Positions 35,509 to 44,305 of a stretch of DNA of 64,000 nucleotides are shown here, one piece after another (the stretch's first letter is position 1; each line of letters opens with the position of its first letter). The stretch is from positions 104,768 through 168,767 of the forward strand of contig JANRLL010000007.1 of the NCBI GenBank assembly GCA_033762715.1. Reading direction: 5' to 3'. The notes beneath the pieces are model-generated. The model saw only the letters and a program-made list of their open reading frames with translations. It was not told the DNA's origin and made no database searches. The translations under genes and the position numbers were made by a program. This DNA comes from JANRLL01 sp033762715 (lineage in GTDB: Bacteria > Pseudomonadota > Alphaproteobacteria > Rickettsiales > SXRF01).

Positions 35509-36203
35509 TTGGTTGGCTCCTCCAGCCTGTATCCGATGCCCGGCTCGTTGATAATAAACTGGTCACGCGCCGGGTCTTTCTCCAGTTTCTGACGCAGCTG
35601 GGCGATGTAGATGCGTAAATACTGGTTATCGTCGCTATAGGCTTCTCCCCATACGTGCTGCATGAGATATTTGTGGGTGAGTAGCTTACCCGCATTCATT
35701 GCCAGCACCTTGAGGAGATTAAATTCTTTCGGAGATAACTTTATTCGTTCACCGCGTAAGGAAACAATGCGTTTCATCAGATCGATGGTGAGATCCCCGA
35801 TGGTAACAGTTGTTTCTTCTGCATCAGCGACAATCGCATCACGCAAAGCAGCACGAAGACGCGCCAGGAGCTCGCCTGTGCCAAAAGGCTTGGTGACATA
35901 ATCATTAGCGCCGAGGTCGAAGGCTTTGATTTTTTCCTCTTCGCCGCTGCGCACGCTAAGCACGATGATCGGTATTTTTGACCATTCGCGCACGCTTTTA
36001 ATAACCTCAGTGCCATCAATGTCAGGCAAGCCTAGGTCGAGTAACAAGGCATCAGGCTTTACCGATGTAGCAAGGCGAACGCCCTCATTACCCGATTCAG
36101 CCGGAATGACTGCATAGTCGTGCGAGGTAAGCGTAATGGTCAAGAATTTCCGTATCTGCGGATCATCCTCAATCACTAGTATTTTCGGTTGCGTGGTTCT
36201 CAT
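35505..36203 (-). CDS. KdpE-like OmpR-family response regulator
   Basis: A 232-residue regulator: receiver domain with phosphate acceptor D56 in LLLDLGLPDIDG, conserved D13/D14, T/S and K105 region (VTKPF), then an OmpR winged helix (LSPKEFNLLKVLAMN, DNQYLRIYIAQLRQKLE). The linker and C-terminus match KdpE closely. No kdpFABC genes are in the window, so its targets may be the ion-transport genes around it. Confidence 0.88.
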   Translation of the reverse strand: MRTTQPKILVIEDDPQIRKFLTITLTSHDYAVIPAESGNEGVRLATSVKPDALLLDLGLPDIDGTEVIKSVREWSKIPIIVLSVRSGEEEKIKAFDLGANDYVTKPFGTGELLARLRAALRDAIVADAEETTVTIGDLTIDLMKRIVSLRGERIKLSPKEFNLLKVLAMNAGKLLTHKYLMQHVWGEAYSDDNQYLRIYIAQLRQKLEKDPARDQFIINEPGIGYRLEEPTK

Positions 36204-36206
36204 GGT

Positions 36207-37751
36207 TCAAACTTCTTCACTTTCTTCTTCAATATCAATTGGGATTAGCGCTTCTTTTGGCAATTCAAGTCGTACACACGCACCCTGCCCATCGTGCGGA
36301 TCAATAGCGGTAATCGTTCCGCCATGCGCCTCGATAATCCCACGGCAAATATAAAGCCCCAGCCCCGTTCCCGCGATTTTACGGTCACCGTGCTTTGAGC
36401 GATAGAACTTCACGAAAATGGCTTCTCGTTCCGATTCAGGAATGCCTTCGCCGTCATCATCAATATCGATGATGGCGGATTGTTCGTTAAAGGATGCAAT
36501 AATCTTCACCTCGCCTTCAGGGGGGCCATATTTGATAGCGTTTTCCAGCAGGTTCAGGAACACCAACTCCATCAATGCGGAATTGACATATAGCAGTGGG
36601 AAGTCTGGCGCTGCCTGAATAGAAAAACGCTGTTTGCCGATTAATGGGTGAAGGGATTTAAGCGCACTGGCCAGCATATCGCGCAGAAGAACCTGATCTT
36701 TGCGTATTGCTTCAAGCCCTGATTCAAGACGGCTGATTTCCACCAGATTATTGATGAAGCGGTTTAGTTTTTGCGCTTCTTCTAGCCCTCCAGCCACCAT
36801 CTCGCGGCTGTCGAAGTTATCCTGCACCTGCTTCATGTCCTTGAGTGAACTGAACGCCCCGATGACCGTCACCAGCGGTGTTTTGAAATCATGCGACACG
36901 GAAGAAAGCAGTGCGGAAAGAAATTTCTCCCGTTCGGCATCGCGCAATTTTTTCTCATGCGCCTCGGCAAGACGCGCTTTTTCGATGGCGCTGGCTGTTT
37001 GTGCGGTGAGCGTTGCTAGCACTTTGGAAGAAAAACGTCTACTAACATCCGAGCCGACGCAGAGTAACCCAAGCGCAGATTCCTGCACTGAAAGCGGGAG
37101 GTAAAGGTTTGGGGTGTCGGTAAAATGCTTGGTGCCACTACCAGCGGGCGTATTGTTATCAATGCAAAACTGTCCTGCCTGATTGAGTCTTTCTTTCTCG
37201 CCTCTCAATATGATTCTCGCCTCACTATCCAGTAATGAGGATAATTTTGCCTCTGCTGCGCGGCGCATATCAGGGATATTGGCAATCCCCAGCATGTCCT
37301 GGCTCAAAGCATAGACGCCCGAAAGCACGCGCTCACGCTGCATGGCCTCTCGCGCCAGCTTGCGGATGCGGCTGGAAAGCGCACTTGCCACAATCGCCAC
37401 AAAGCTAAGCGCAAACATTTTAGCAATATTCTCTACTTCCCACAGGCCGATATGCCATACTGGAGGTAGCAGCACAAAATTATAGGCAAGTACGGAAAAT
37501 ATAGCAGCGATAAGCGAAGCCTGCAGACCATAAGCTACTGCGCCCACCAGTACCGGAATGACAAACAGTACGCTCAGTGTTTCAGGCGATGGAAAACCCG
37601 CCGATACTAATAACCATGCGACAAGTGATGTGAAAATAACGGTAGCAACGGTAATGCTAACGCTGACGAAAAAATTACGGCCACGCGAACCTATTTCACC
37701 TTCGGTGATAAAATTATGAAGCTGCGATTCCAGTGTGCCAGCGGGTGCCAT
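36207..37751 (-). CDS. short KdpD-like sensor histidine kinase
   Basis: A 514-residue membrane kinase. It keeps the four-helix DUF4118 region of KdpD (FVIPVLVGAVAYGLQASLIAAIFSVLAYNFVLLPP is split here only by description), a GAF-like domain, HisKA with SHDFKTP and HATPase motifs (LLENAIKYG, DDDGEGIP, GTGLGLYI). It lacks the about 380-residue N-terminal KdpD and universal-stress domains of the full-length protein. It is placed three bases before its regulator. A K+/osmotic signal is inferred from family only. Confidence 0.88.
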   Translation of the reverse strand: MAPAGTLESQLHNFITEGEIGSRGRNFFVSVSITVATVIFTSLVAWLLVSAGFPSPETLSVLFVIPVLVGAVAYGLQASLIAAIFSVLAYNFVLLPPVWHIGLWEVENIAKMFALSFVAIVASALSSRIRKLAREAMQRERVLSGVYALSQDMLGIANIPDMRRAAEAKLSSLLDSEARIILRGEKERLNQAGQFCIDNNTPAGSGTKHFTDTPNLYLPLSVQESALGLLCVGSDVSRRFSSKVLATLTAQTASAIEKARLAEAHEKKLRDAEREKFLSALLSSVSHDFKTPLVTVIGAFSSLKDMKQVQDNFDSREMVAGGLEEAQKLNRFINNLVEISRLESGLEAIRKDQVLLRDMLASALKSLHPLIGKQRFSIQAAPDFPLLYVNSALMELVFLNLLENAIKYGPPEGEVKIIASFNEQSAIIDIDDDGEGIPESEREAIFVKFYRSKHGDRKIAGTGLGLYICRGIIEAHGGTITAIDPHDGQGACVRLELPKEALIPIDIEEESEEV

Positions 37752-37763
37752 AGACTCCTGTGA

Positions 37764-38423
37764 TTAAAATATGCCGCTGACCAGTTGCCATATTACCCAT
37801 GCATACCCACTGATTAGTGCTGCAAAAAAGCATAAGGCAAAAAACGTGAGTAGCCAACCTGTTATCATAACAATACCATCACGTTCCGTAATGGCGAGTG
37901 CCAGAACGGCCATAGCAATGCCAAGGGGCAGGTTTCCTAAAGGAATGGGTAGCGCAATGAGCAACGCGAGCAACAGGATCAGCCCCCCTGCAAAACGCTC
38001 GAAATTCCGTGTGGTGATTTTGTCGAGGCGTGGCTTTATCCTTTTTTCCAATCGCACCAGCCAAGGCAATGACTTTTGAATAAGCGGCCTGAGTTTACTC
38101 ATTGGAATCTGGCGATTCGCCAACCAGCCGGGAAGCCATATGCGCTCTTTGCCTAAACAAAGCTGCGCGGCAAAAAATATAAGCGGCATACCGGTGAGCG
38201 TTGAAATGCCAGGGATAGGCAACGGAATCGTATTGGGAAGCGCAAACAATAAAAGCATCAACCCGAATCCGCGATCCCCAAGCTGTGCCGATAGGTCACG
38301 GACACTGATGCTCTCACCATGAAACCCGGTAAGTTCATGAAGAATGCTGCTGGTAGAACGGTAGCGACTGCTACGCGCCTTTGGCAAGGCGACTAGGCGC
38401 GATGCAGCCGTTGTTTGATCCAT
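37764..38423 (-). CDS. ExoD-family membrane protein
   Basis: An ExoD-like protein linked in rhizobia to exopolysaccharide synthesis and alkaline tolerance. It has a soluble N-terminal part (ILHELTGFHGESISVRDL) and several helices with the family motif FALPNTIPLPIPGISTLTG. The ATG at 38429 has GAGGG directly against it, so the second ATG at 38423 (219 residues) has the better spacing and is chosen. It lies 12 bases before the KdpD-like gene. Confidence 0.85.
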   Translation of the reverse strand: MDQTTAASRLVALPKARSSRYRSTSSILHELTGFHGESISVRDLSAQLGDRGFGLMLLLFALPNTIPLPIPGISTLTGMPLIFFAAQLCLGKERIWLPGWLANRQIPMSKLRPLIQKSLPWLVRLEKRIKPRLDKITTRNFERFAGGLILLLALLIALPIPLGNLPLGIAMAVLALAITERDGIVMITGWLLTFFALCFFAALISGYAWVIWQLVSGIF

Positions 38424-38569
38424 ATCCATCCCTCTTTTATAGGTTCGACAAAGTTTTTGCGCGGGCGTGGGGGATGGATTTCTTCAAAATCCGCCTCAAT
38501 CACTGCCCGTGCTTCTGCGCCCAGATAATCTTGCTGCGGCATTTTATAATGAAATGGTTTGTACTGCAT
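38393..38569 (-). CDS. small 58-residue ORF between BI-1 and ExoD
   Basis: A frame starting eight bases after the BI-1 stop, with GAAGG about 12 bases upstream. It encodes a charged soluble peptide (MPQQDYLGAEARAVIEADFEEI..., ending KQRLHRA) and overlaps the first 31 bases of exoD. It fills an otherwise non-coding gap in a tight operon. I know no homologue; translation is inferred from position and ribosome binding site. Confidence 0.45.
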   Translation of the reverse strand: MQYKPFHYKMPQQDYLGAEARAVIEADFEEIHPPRPRKNFVEPIKEGWIWIKQRLHRA

Positions 38570-38577
38570 ACGCGTTA

Positions 38578-39324
38578 TTACCTTCTGTCACCCAGCAGAT
38601 GCATCAGGCTCATGAAGATATTGATGAAATCAAGGTAGAGCGTCAGCGCGCCCATGATGACGGTTTTCGCCATCGCTTCGCCCTCAAGCTGTAGCTGGTA
38701 ATACAGATGCTTAAGTTTCTGCGTATCGTAAGCGGTAAGACCGGTGAATACCAACACGCCAATGACAGAGAGCGCGAATTGCAACGCCGAGCTTTGCAGG
38801 AAGATATTGACCAGCGAGGCGAGTATCAGGCCGATCACGCCCATTATAAGGAACGAGCCGAGCTTGGTCAGATCACGTTGCGTGGTGTAGCCGTAAATAC
38901 TCATCGCGCCGAAGGTGCCGGCCGTGATGAAAAATACGCGGGCGATGCTGGTTCCGGTGTAGGTAAGAAATATCGTGGTGAGTGATAATCCCATCACCAC
39001 GGCAAAACCCCAGAATCCGGCTTGTGCCGCGCCTAGGCTCATTTTATGAAGTGCAAACCCCATCCACATGGCCATGCCCAGCGGGGCAAGCATGATGATC
39101 CACGCTAGCGGCTTCATGCCGGTAATGGCTGATCCTTCCATCACATACATGGCGCTAAGAAACGCTGGCGACTGCACTGCAAGCAATGCAACGATACCTG
39201 TAATAGCGAGTGCACTTCCCATGTAGTTGTAAATTTTGAGCATATAAGCGCGCAGGCCAACATCATAGGTGGCGGCTTGCGCGGCGCTGTTCTGGCGTAC
39301 AGCCTGAGTATAAAAGTCGTTCAT
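38578..39324 (-). CDS. BAX inhibitor-1 (BI-1/YccA/YbhL) family protein
   Basis: A 248-residue, seven-helix protein with the family motifs GSALAITGIVALL, FFITAGTFGAMSIYGYTTQRDLT and VFTGLTAYDTQKLKHLY, plus the final conserved aspartate in LYLDFINIF. Bacterial members have been described as pH-sensitive calcium leak channels or protease modulators. It is the first gene of the leftward operon; GAAGGAG lies about ten bases upstream. Confidence 0.92.
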   Translation of the reverse strand: MNDFYTQAVRQNSAAQAATYDVGLRAYMLKIYNYMGSALAITGIVALLAVQSPAFLSAMYVMEGSAITGMKPLAWIIMLAPLGMAMWMGFALHKMSLGAAQAGFWGFAVVMGLSLTTIFLTYTGTSIARVFFITAGTFGAMSIYGYTTQRDLTKLGSFLIMGVIGLILASLVNIFLQSSALQFALSVIGVLVFTGLTAYDTQKLKHLYYQLQLEGEAMAKTVIMGALTLYLDFINIFMSLMHLLGDRR

Positions 39325-39572
39325 GGCGGTTCTTTCTCCTTCAAATGACGCAAATCTTTGTTGCGCACATTCATTAATACGCTAGATGCCCGCCAAATCG
39401 CTGTACTGACTTGGCCTTGCCTTCGTTTTGATTGCGCAGTAATGGTGTAAAAATTCCGTATATATCCCACTACGGAAGAACAGCATCTTCTGCTTCCAGT
39501 CGCTACGGACTTCCTACGGCCATGCTTGTTATTGTTTTAGCAGGTTCAACCAGCGGAGGAGTTCTATTCATT

Positions 39573-39857
39573 ATGTCTAATCTAAAAGCATTCAGCCGTT
39601 CCGTGCGTCAGGAAATCAACCGTATATCCATGTCGCTAAAGCAGATGGAGTTTAAGATTTTGCGTATGCGCGGGTTCCTGAAAAGAAAGCTGCGAGGGGA
39701 AATTATGGAATTACGGCGCATGAAAGACGCGATCATGCATCGGCTATCGGAACTAACGGCTGAAGCGCGGCTGCATTTACCTACCATGCAATCGATCCGC
39801 GATGACATCGCGCTGCTGCATGAGCGCTGCCGCCAACTGAAAACCCAGCATCTATAG
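39573..39857 (+). CDS. hypothetical basic coiled-coil protein
   Basis: A 94-residue lysine- and arginine-rich helical protein (FKILRMRGFLKRKLRGEIMELRR) with heptads of Leu and Met. The frame is open from 39432, but GGAGGAG at 39555-39561 fits the ATG at 39573. Upstream codons (MLVIVLAGSTSGG) could form a hydrophobic leader if an earlier start is used. It opens the rightward operon. I do not recognise the family. Confidence 0.55.
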   Translation: MSNLKAFSRSVRQEINRISMSLKQMEFKILRMRGFLKRKLRGEIMELRRMKDAIMHRLSELTAEARLHLPTMQSIRDDIALLHERCRQLKTQHL

Positions 39858-39866
39858 GAGAGAAGT

Positions 39867-40091
39867 ATGATTCTGCCGCTGGGCGCAACATCATCCGACA
39901 CCGGTTATCCGCTGCCCACCCTGTATGGTGTGGGTTACGGCTATGGTGGGCGAATTGCGCCGAGGCAGACGCTACCAGCGACCCCGCCGGTGCGCACGGA
40001 GGTTCAGGATACGGTGTCGTTAAGCCCTGCCGCCCAGCGTATTCTTGATCAAGCGGAACGCTTAACCAAAATAAGCATAGGAAAGGAGTAG
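39867..40091 (+). CDS. hypothetical protein, 74 residues
   Basis: A short frame nine bases after the previous gene with AGGAGAG just before the ATG. The first half is Gly/Tyr/Pro-rich (GVGYGYGGRIAPRQ); the second contains SLSPAAQRILDQAERL. No known domain is visible. It is probably translated, given tight spacing on both sides. Confidence 0.55.
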   Translation: MILPLGATSSDTGYPLPTLYGVGYGYGGRIAPRQTLPATPPVRTEVQDTVSLSPAAQRILDQAERLTKISIGKE

Positions 40092-40094
40092 CCC

Positions 40095-40316
40095 ATGATT
40101 GCGCTGAGTTGTCCCGTATGCCGCGCGTCATTCACAGAAATGGTGAAAGATGGCGTATTAATTGACGTATGCACGGAATGTCGCGGGATATGGCTGGATC
40201 GCGGAGAGCTGGATAAACTGCTCGATATCGCCCGCGAAAAAAACGAGCACCAGGTTGCTCGCTGGTTTGACGATGACGGCTATTATCCCGAGGCTAATAA
40301 AAAAAGAAAAACATAA
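40095..40316 (+). CDS. TFIIB-type zinc ribbon protein
   Basis: A 73-residue zf-TFIIB protein. CPVC (about 6-9) and CTEC (about 26-29) pairs form a zinc ribbon, followed by the family signature RGIWLDRGELDKLL. These small proteins are widespread; their function is not established. It sits four bases after the previous gene and 20 before terC. Confidence 0.85.
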   Translation: MIALSCPVCRASFTEMVKDGVLIDVCTECRGIWLDRGELDKLLDIAREKNEHQVARWFDDDGYYPEANKKRKT

Positions 40317-40335
40317 TAATAAGGAATGGACCTAA

Positions 40336-41316
40336 ATGGAATTTCTCTTTGATGTCGTGATGGGTAAGCCCGTCTGGATGTGGGCTACCTTCATGGGCAT
40401 CGTGGGTGTACTGCTAGCTTTCGATTTAGGGGTGCTGCACCGAAAAACACGGAAAATTTCCATTAAGGAAAGCCTATGGCTTAGCGCATTTTATATTTCC
40501 ATCGCGCTCGCCTTCGGCGCGTGGGTATGGCACTCGCTAGGGGCGCAAAGTGGCAAGGAATATCTCACAGGCTTCATCGTCGAAAAAACACTGGCGATGG
40601 ATAATGTCTTCATAATCTCACTGATATTTACCTACTTCGCAATCCCGCCGTTATACCAGCACCGCGTCCTCTTCTGGGGCATACTCGGCGTGATCGTATT
40701 ACGCGCCATCATGATTGGCCTTGGCGCAACGCTGGTTTCCGAGTTTAGCTGGATTCTCTATATCTTCGCTTTGTTCTTGATCGCTACCGGTATCAAGATG
40801 CTCTATATCGGCGACAAGCTGCCAAGCATTGAGGATAACCCACTGCTGAAGTTCCTGCGCAACAATATGCGCGTCACCAACGAACTGCACGGGCAAAAAT
40901 TCACCGTGCGGCTGGTGGATCAGAACACTGGCAAAAAAGCGACGTATATGACGCCGCTGCTGGTAGCACTCATATTGATTGAGTTCGTTGACCTGATTTT
41001 TGCCGTGGATAGTGTCCCTGCAATCTTCACCATCACGCTTGATCCGTACATCGTCTATACCAGCAACATCTTCGCCATTCTTGGCTTGCGTGCACTATAT
41101 TTCGCGCTGGCGGCGATCATCCACCGTTTCAAATATCTGAAACCTGCGCTGGCATGGGTGTTGATTTTTATCGGCTCAAAAACCTTCATCGCGGATGCGA
41201 TGAATATGGAGAAATTCCCCCCCAGTATCTCGCTGGGCGTGACCTTCGCCATCATTCTGGCTGGTGTGTTGGTATCGCTTTACAAAACACGGGGCGAAAA
41301 ACAATATTCACACTAA
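40336..41316 (+). CDS. TerC/Alx-family membrane protein
   Basis: A 326-residue, about nine-helix TerC protein. The family motifs EKTLAMDNVFIISLIF and LILIEFVDLIFAVDSVPAIFTITLDP are present, each with the acidic residues thought to bind metal. Members export manganese (Alx, MeeF/MeeY) or give tellurite resistance. An AAGGA site precedes the ATG. It is the fourth gene of the rightward operon. Confidence 0.93.
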   Translation: MEFLFDVVMGKPVWMWATFMGIVGVLLAFDLGVLHRKTRKISIKESLWLSAFYISIALAFGAWVWHSLGAQSGKEYLTGFIVEKTLAMDNVFIISLIFTYFAIPPLYQHRVLFWGILGVIVLRAIMIGLGATLVSEFSWILYIFALFLIATGIKMLYIGDKLPSIEDNPLLKFLRNNMRVTNELHGQKFTVRLVDQNTGKKATYMTPLLVALILIEFVDLIFAVDSVPAIFTITLDPYIVYTSNIFAILGLRALYFALAAIIHRFKYLKPALAWVLIFIGSKTFIADAMNMEKFPPSISLGVTFAIILAGVLVSLYKTRGEKQYSH

Positions 41317-41336
41317 CTCACAACAAGGAGAAACCT

Positions 41337-42083
41337 ATGTTAGATGCTAAAAACTTGCTCGCAAATATCGACTCGAACGGACTGGTCGGCAAAATGCTCG
41401 GCGGCATGGCGACCAAAAACTTCGCTGCGGGACTGCTTACCGGCGGCGTGGCAACCTCGCTACTTGGTGGCGGCAAAGACACGGTAGAAACCGTTGCTAA
41501 GGTCGGCGGGCTGGCGTTGCTGGGAACGTTGGCCTACAAAGCCTTCGGCAATTATCAGCAGCAAAAAGCCGCTGGTGGAAACCCGAGCGTTGTAAATGCG
41601 GTGAAGCATTCTGCAACAGGTATGGCGACACAGGCGAGCAGCCTTATTTCCGGCCTGCTTTCAGGAAATCAATCCCCAGCCGCATTTTTACCAGCTCCGG
41701 CGACTGCTTCCGCCAATCCCGAGCTTCCGCTGGCAATTATCCGCGCCATGATCGCCGCCGCTAAAGCCGATGGGCATATGGATGCTACGGAAAGCCAGAA
41801 AATCATGGGGCAGCTGGAATCGGTCGGCATAGGTGCTCAGGAAAAAGCCCTGCTGATGCAGGAAATGGCAAACACGCAAGATGTAAGCAGCATTGCCGCT
41901 GCTGCCAAAACACCAGAAGAAGCAGCGCAGATTTACCTTGCGGCCTTGCTGGTGTGCGACAGCCAGTGCGCCCGTGAGCAAGACTATCTGGCATCGCTTG
42001 CAAAAGCGCTAAAACTCGAGCCTGCTTTCACGGTCAGTCTACAACAAGAGTTGCTTAACATGTCGGCACGCAAGGCCGCCTGA
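41337..42083 (+). CDS. DUF533/TerB-like protein
   Basis: A 248-residue YebE-type protein. The N-terminal half is Gly/Ala-rich with one or two hydrophobic stretches (GMATKNFAAGLLTGGVATSLLGGG), and the C-terminal half is an alpha-helical TerB-like domain (AIIRAMIAAAKADGHMDATESQKIMGQL). The frame is open inside terC from 41154, but CAAGGAG sits just before the ATG at 41337. Co-location with TerC is meaningful since TerB and TerC domains recur together. Its stop overlaps the next start (TGATG). Confidence 0.85.
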   Translation: MLDAKNLLANIDSNGLVGKMLGGMATKNFAAGLLTGGVATSLLGGGKDTVETVAKVGGLALLGTLAYKAFGNYQQQKAAGGNPSVVNAVKHSATGMATQASSLISGLLSGNQSPAAFLPAPATASANPELPLAIIRAMIAAAKADGHMDATESQKIMGQLESVGIGAQEKALLMQEMANTQDVSSIAAAAKTPEEAAQIYLAALLVCDSQCAREQDYLASLAKALKLEPAFTVSLQQELLNMSARKAA

Positions 42084-43399
42084 TGACCAGTGTTTCTATC
42101 CCACAGGAAGCCAGCCTCACAAAAAAAGCCTGGTACCGCTCGATCTACTTTCAGGTGATTGTCGCCATCATTCTGGGAATTGGTTTTGGCCATTTTCACC
42201 CGGAAATGGCGGCAACCATGAAGCCTCTCGCTGATGGCTTTATCAAGCTCGTCAAAATGATCATCGGGCCAATTATTTTCTGCACCATCGTGCATGGCGT
42301 GGCTGGGTCTGACAATCTAAAACAAGTTGGAAGTGTTGGCATAAAAGCACTCAGCTATTTCATGGCGATGACAATACTTGCTATGATTATCGGACTAGTC
42401 GTGGTCAACATTCAGCAGCCGGGTGTCGGCATGAATATTGGTAATACCGCACATGAACAAGAAGAAGTTTCCGCTGATAAATCAGTCGTGACGCCCATTG
42501 CAAAATCACACAATAGCACGGTAGATTTTTTACTAAATATTATTCCTAAAACTATGTCCTCTGCCTTTGGAGATGGCAATATTCTGCAAATACTGCTCAT
42601 TTCTCTCCTGTGTGCTTTTGCACTGGCGGGCATGGGCGAAAAGGGAAAACCTATTGTGCATGGCATTGAGATGCTCTCCGGCATGTTTTTTAGCATCGTG
42701 AATATGATCGTAAAACTTGCTCCCATCGGCGCATTCGGTGCCATGGCCTACACAATTGGTGAGCACGGCATCGAATCACTGGTTAAGCTCATGAGCCTGA
42801 TGCTTGGTTTTTACATCACCTGCTTCCTCTTTATCTTTGTTGTGCTGTGGTTGGTGATGCGTGCTGTCGGGCTTTCGTTGTGGTTATTTCTCAAATATCT
42901 CAAAGAAGAAATTTTCATCGTCATCGGCACTTCATCTTCGGAAAGCGTTCTCCCACAGATGATAGAAAAACTAACCAAGCTGGGATGCAACCGCTCGGTG
43001 GCGGGTATGGTGATTCCCACCGGCTATTCCTTTAACCTTGATGGAACCGCCATTTATCTAACCATGGGAGCACTCTTCATCACACAGGCCACCAACACTC
43101 CGATGGGATTGGTAGACCAGCTATCGTTGCTGGCAATCCTTATTATCACCTCCAAGGGTGCCGCAGGCGTTACTGGCAGTGGCTTTATCGTGCTCGCCGC
43201 CACTCTTTCGACAATGAATGTTATGCCAGCAGCAATACTCACTATCGCGCTTGCACAGGTTTTTGCGATTGATCGGTTTATGTCGGAAGCGCGTGCAGTG
43301 ACCAACCTCATCGGCAATAGTGTTGCTACATTGTTCGTCGCCAAATGGGAAAAAGCTTTGGATATGGATGTTGCCAGAAAAATGCTGAGCGAGAGATAA
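42083..43399 (+). CDS. DctA-type dicarboxylate/glutamate:cation symporter
   Basis: A 438-residue transporter of the DAACS family, importing C4-dicarboxylates or glutamate with Na+ or H+. The signature hairpin loop TSSSESVLPQ, the GYSFNLDGTAIYL motif and the ITSKGAAGVTGSGFI second hairpin are present. The match is closest to DctA, though GltP cannot be excluded without a search. It starts within the stop of the DUF533 gene. Confidence 0.93.
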   Translation: MTSVSIPQEASLTKKAWYRSIYFQVIVAIILGIGFGHFHPEMAATMKPLADGFIKLVKMIIGPIIFCTIVHGVAGSDNLKQVGSVGIKALSYFMAMTILAMIIGLVVVNIQQPGVGMNIGNTAHEQEEVSADKSVVTPIAKSHNSTVDFLLNIIPKTMSSAFGDGNILQILLISLLCAFALAGMGEKGKPIVHGIEMLSGMFFSIVNMIVKLAPIGAFGAMAYTIGEHGIESLVKLMSLMLGFYITCFLFIFVVLWLVMRAVGLSLWLFLKYLKEEIFIVIGTSSSESVLPQMIEKLTKLGCNRSVAGMVIPTGYSFNLDGTAIYLTMGALFITQATNTPMGLVDQLSLLAILIITSKGAAGVTGSGFIVLAATLSTMNVMPAAILTIALAQVFAIDRFMSEARAVTNLIGNSVATLFVAKWEKALDMDVARKMLSER

Positions 43400-43400
43400 T

Positions 43401-44168
43401 ATGGCAAGATCCTCTCTCAAAAATCTGGTCGAAGCACCGTGGTTTGCCAAAACGATCATGGCGCTGATCATCATCAACGCCGTGATTCTGGGTATGGAAA
43501 CTTACCCAGCAATTATGGCCGAGTATGGCGACATGCTGAAAGCCGTTGACCATATCATATTATGGGTATTCGTAGCAGAGCTTGGCCTGCGGCTTGCGGC
43601 CTATCGTTTGCGTTTCTTTCGTGATCCGTGGAGTATTTTTGATACGGCAGTGGTGGCGATAGCATTTATGCCAGCTAATGAAGCATTTGCAGTGCTTCGG
43701 GCAGCGCGGGTGCTACGCGTGCTGCGGCTGATTTCGATCTTCCCGCGCCTGCGGCGCGTGATTGAAGGGTTGATTGGCGCAATTCCCGGTATCGGCTCCA
43801 TCGGCGCGATTTTGATGATCGTGTTTTACGTCTTCGCGGTGATGGCTACAAAACTTTATGGTGCACAATACCCTGCATGGTTCGGCAGTCTGCATGGTTC
43901 GTTCTTCACGCTCTTTCAGATTATGACGCTGGAAGGCTGGGCAGACATCGTGCGCGAAATCATGAAAACCTACCCGCAGGCATGGATATTCTTCGTCATC
44001 TACATCTTGGCTGCCACCTTTACCGTGCTTAACTTGTTTATCGCAGTGATCGTTGACGCCATGCAACGACAGCACCAGGCAGAGGAGCAAGAAGAGCAAG
44101 ACACCATCAAGCGTATTGAAGCGGAGTTGATAAGACTCCATCAAAAGATAGACTCTCTTAAAATCTAG
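43401..44168 (+). CDS. one-domain voltage-gated cation channel (BacNav/CavMr type)
   Basis: A 255-residue subunit of a homotetrameric channel. S1-S4 lie in about 15-120, with the S4 voltage sensor at R100, R103, R106 and R109. S5, pore helix and S6 follow (about 130-220). The filter reads T176-L177-E178-G179-W180-A181-D182. Bacterial sodium channels usually have serine after the glutamate (TLESW); glycine there is the determinant of calcium selectivity in the characterised prokaryotic channel CavMr. A C-terminal acidic neck and coiled coil (about 222-255) are typical. It starts one base after the symporter stop. Confidence 0.92.
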   Translation: MARSSLKNLVEAPWFAKTIMALIIINAVILGMETYPAIMAEYGDMLKAVDHIILWVFVAELGLRLAAYRLRFFRDPWSIFDTAVVAIAFMPANEAFAVLRAARVLRVLRLISIFPRLRRVIEGLIGAIPGIGSIGAILMIVFYVFAVMATKLYGAQYPAWFGSLHGSFFTLFQIMTLEGWADIVREIMKTYPQAWIFFVIYILAATFTVLNLFIAVIVDAMQRQHQAEEQEEQDTIKRIEAELIRLHQKIDSLKI

Positions 44169-44199
44169 TCAGAGTATTCTATGTTGTCTTTTGTTGTGG

Positions 44200-44223
44200 C
44201 GCAGAAATGCTTGCATTTTTGCG
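44200..44223 (+). terminator. hairpin after the rightward operon
   Basis: Ten-base arms at 44200-44209 and 44214-44223 with a four-base loop lie 31 bases past the channel stop; the second arm includes five T. The position suits an operon terminator, although a separate U-tract is missing. Confidence 0.4.
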
Positions 44224-44305
44224 TGAATTCTCTTATATTACTTCCAGCTTAGATGATGAACAAATGCATGTGCAGGGTTGTGAGTCATCGCAGGTAAAGA
44301 CGCTG

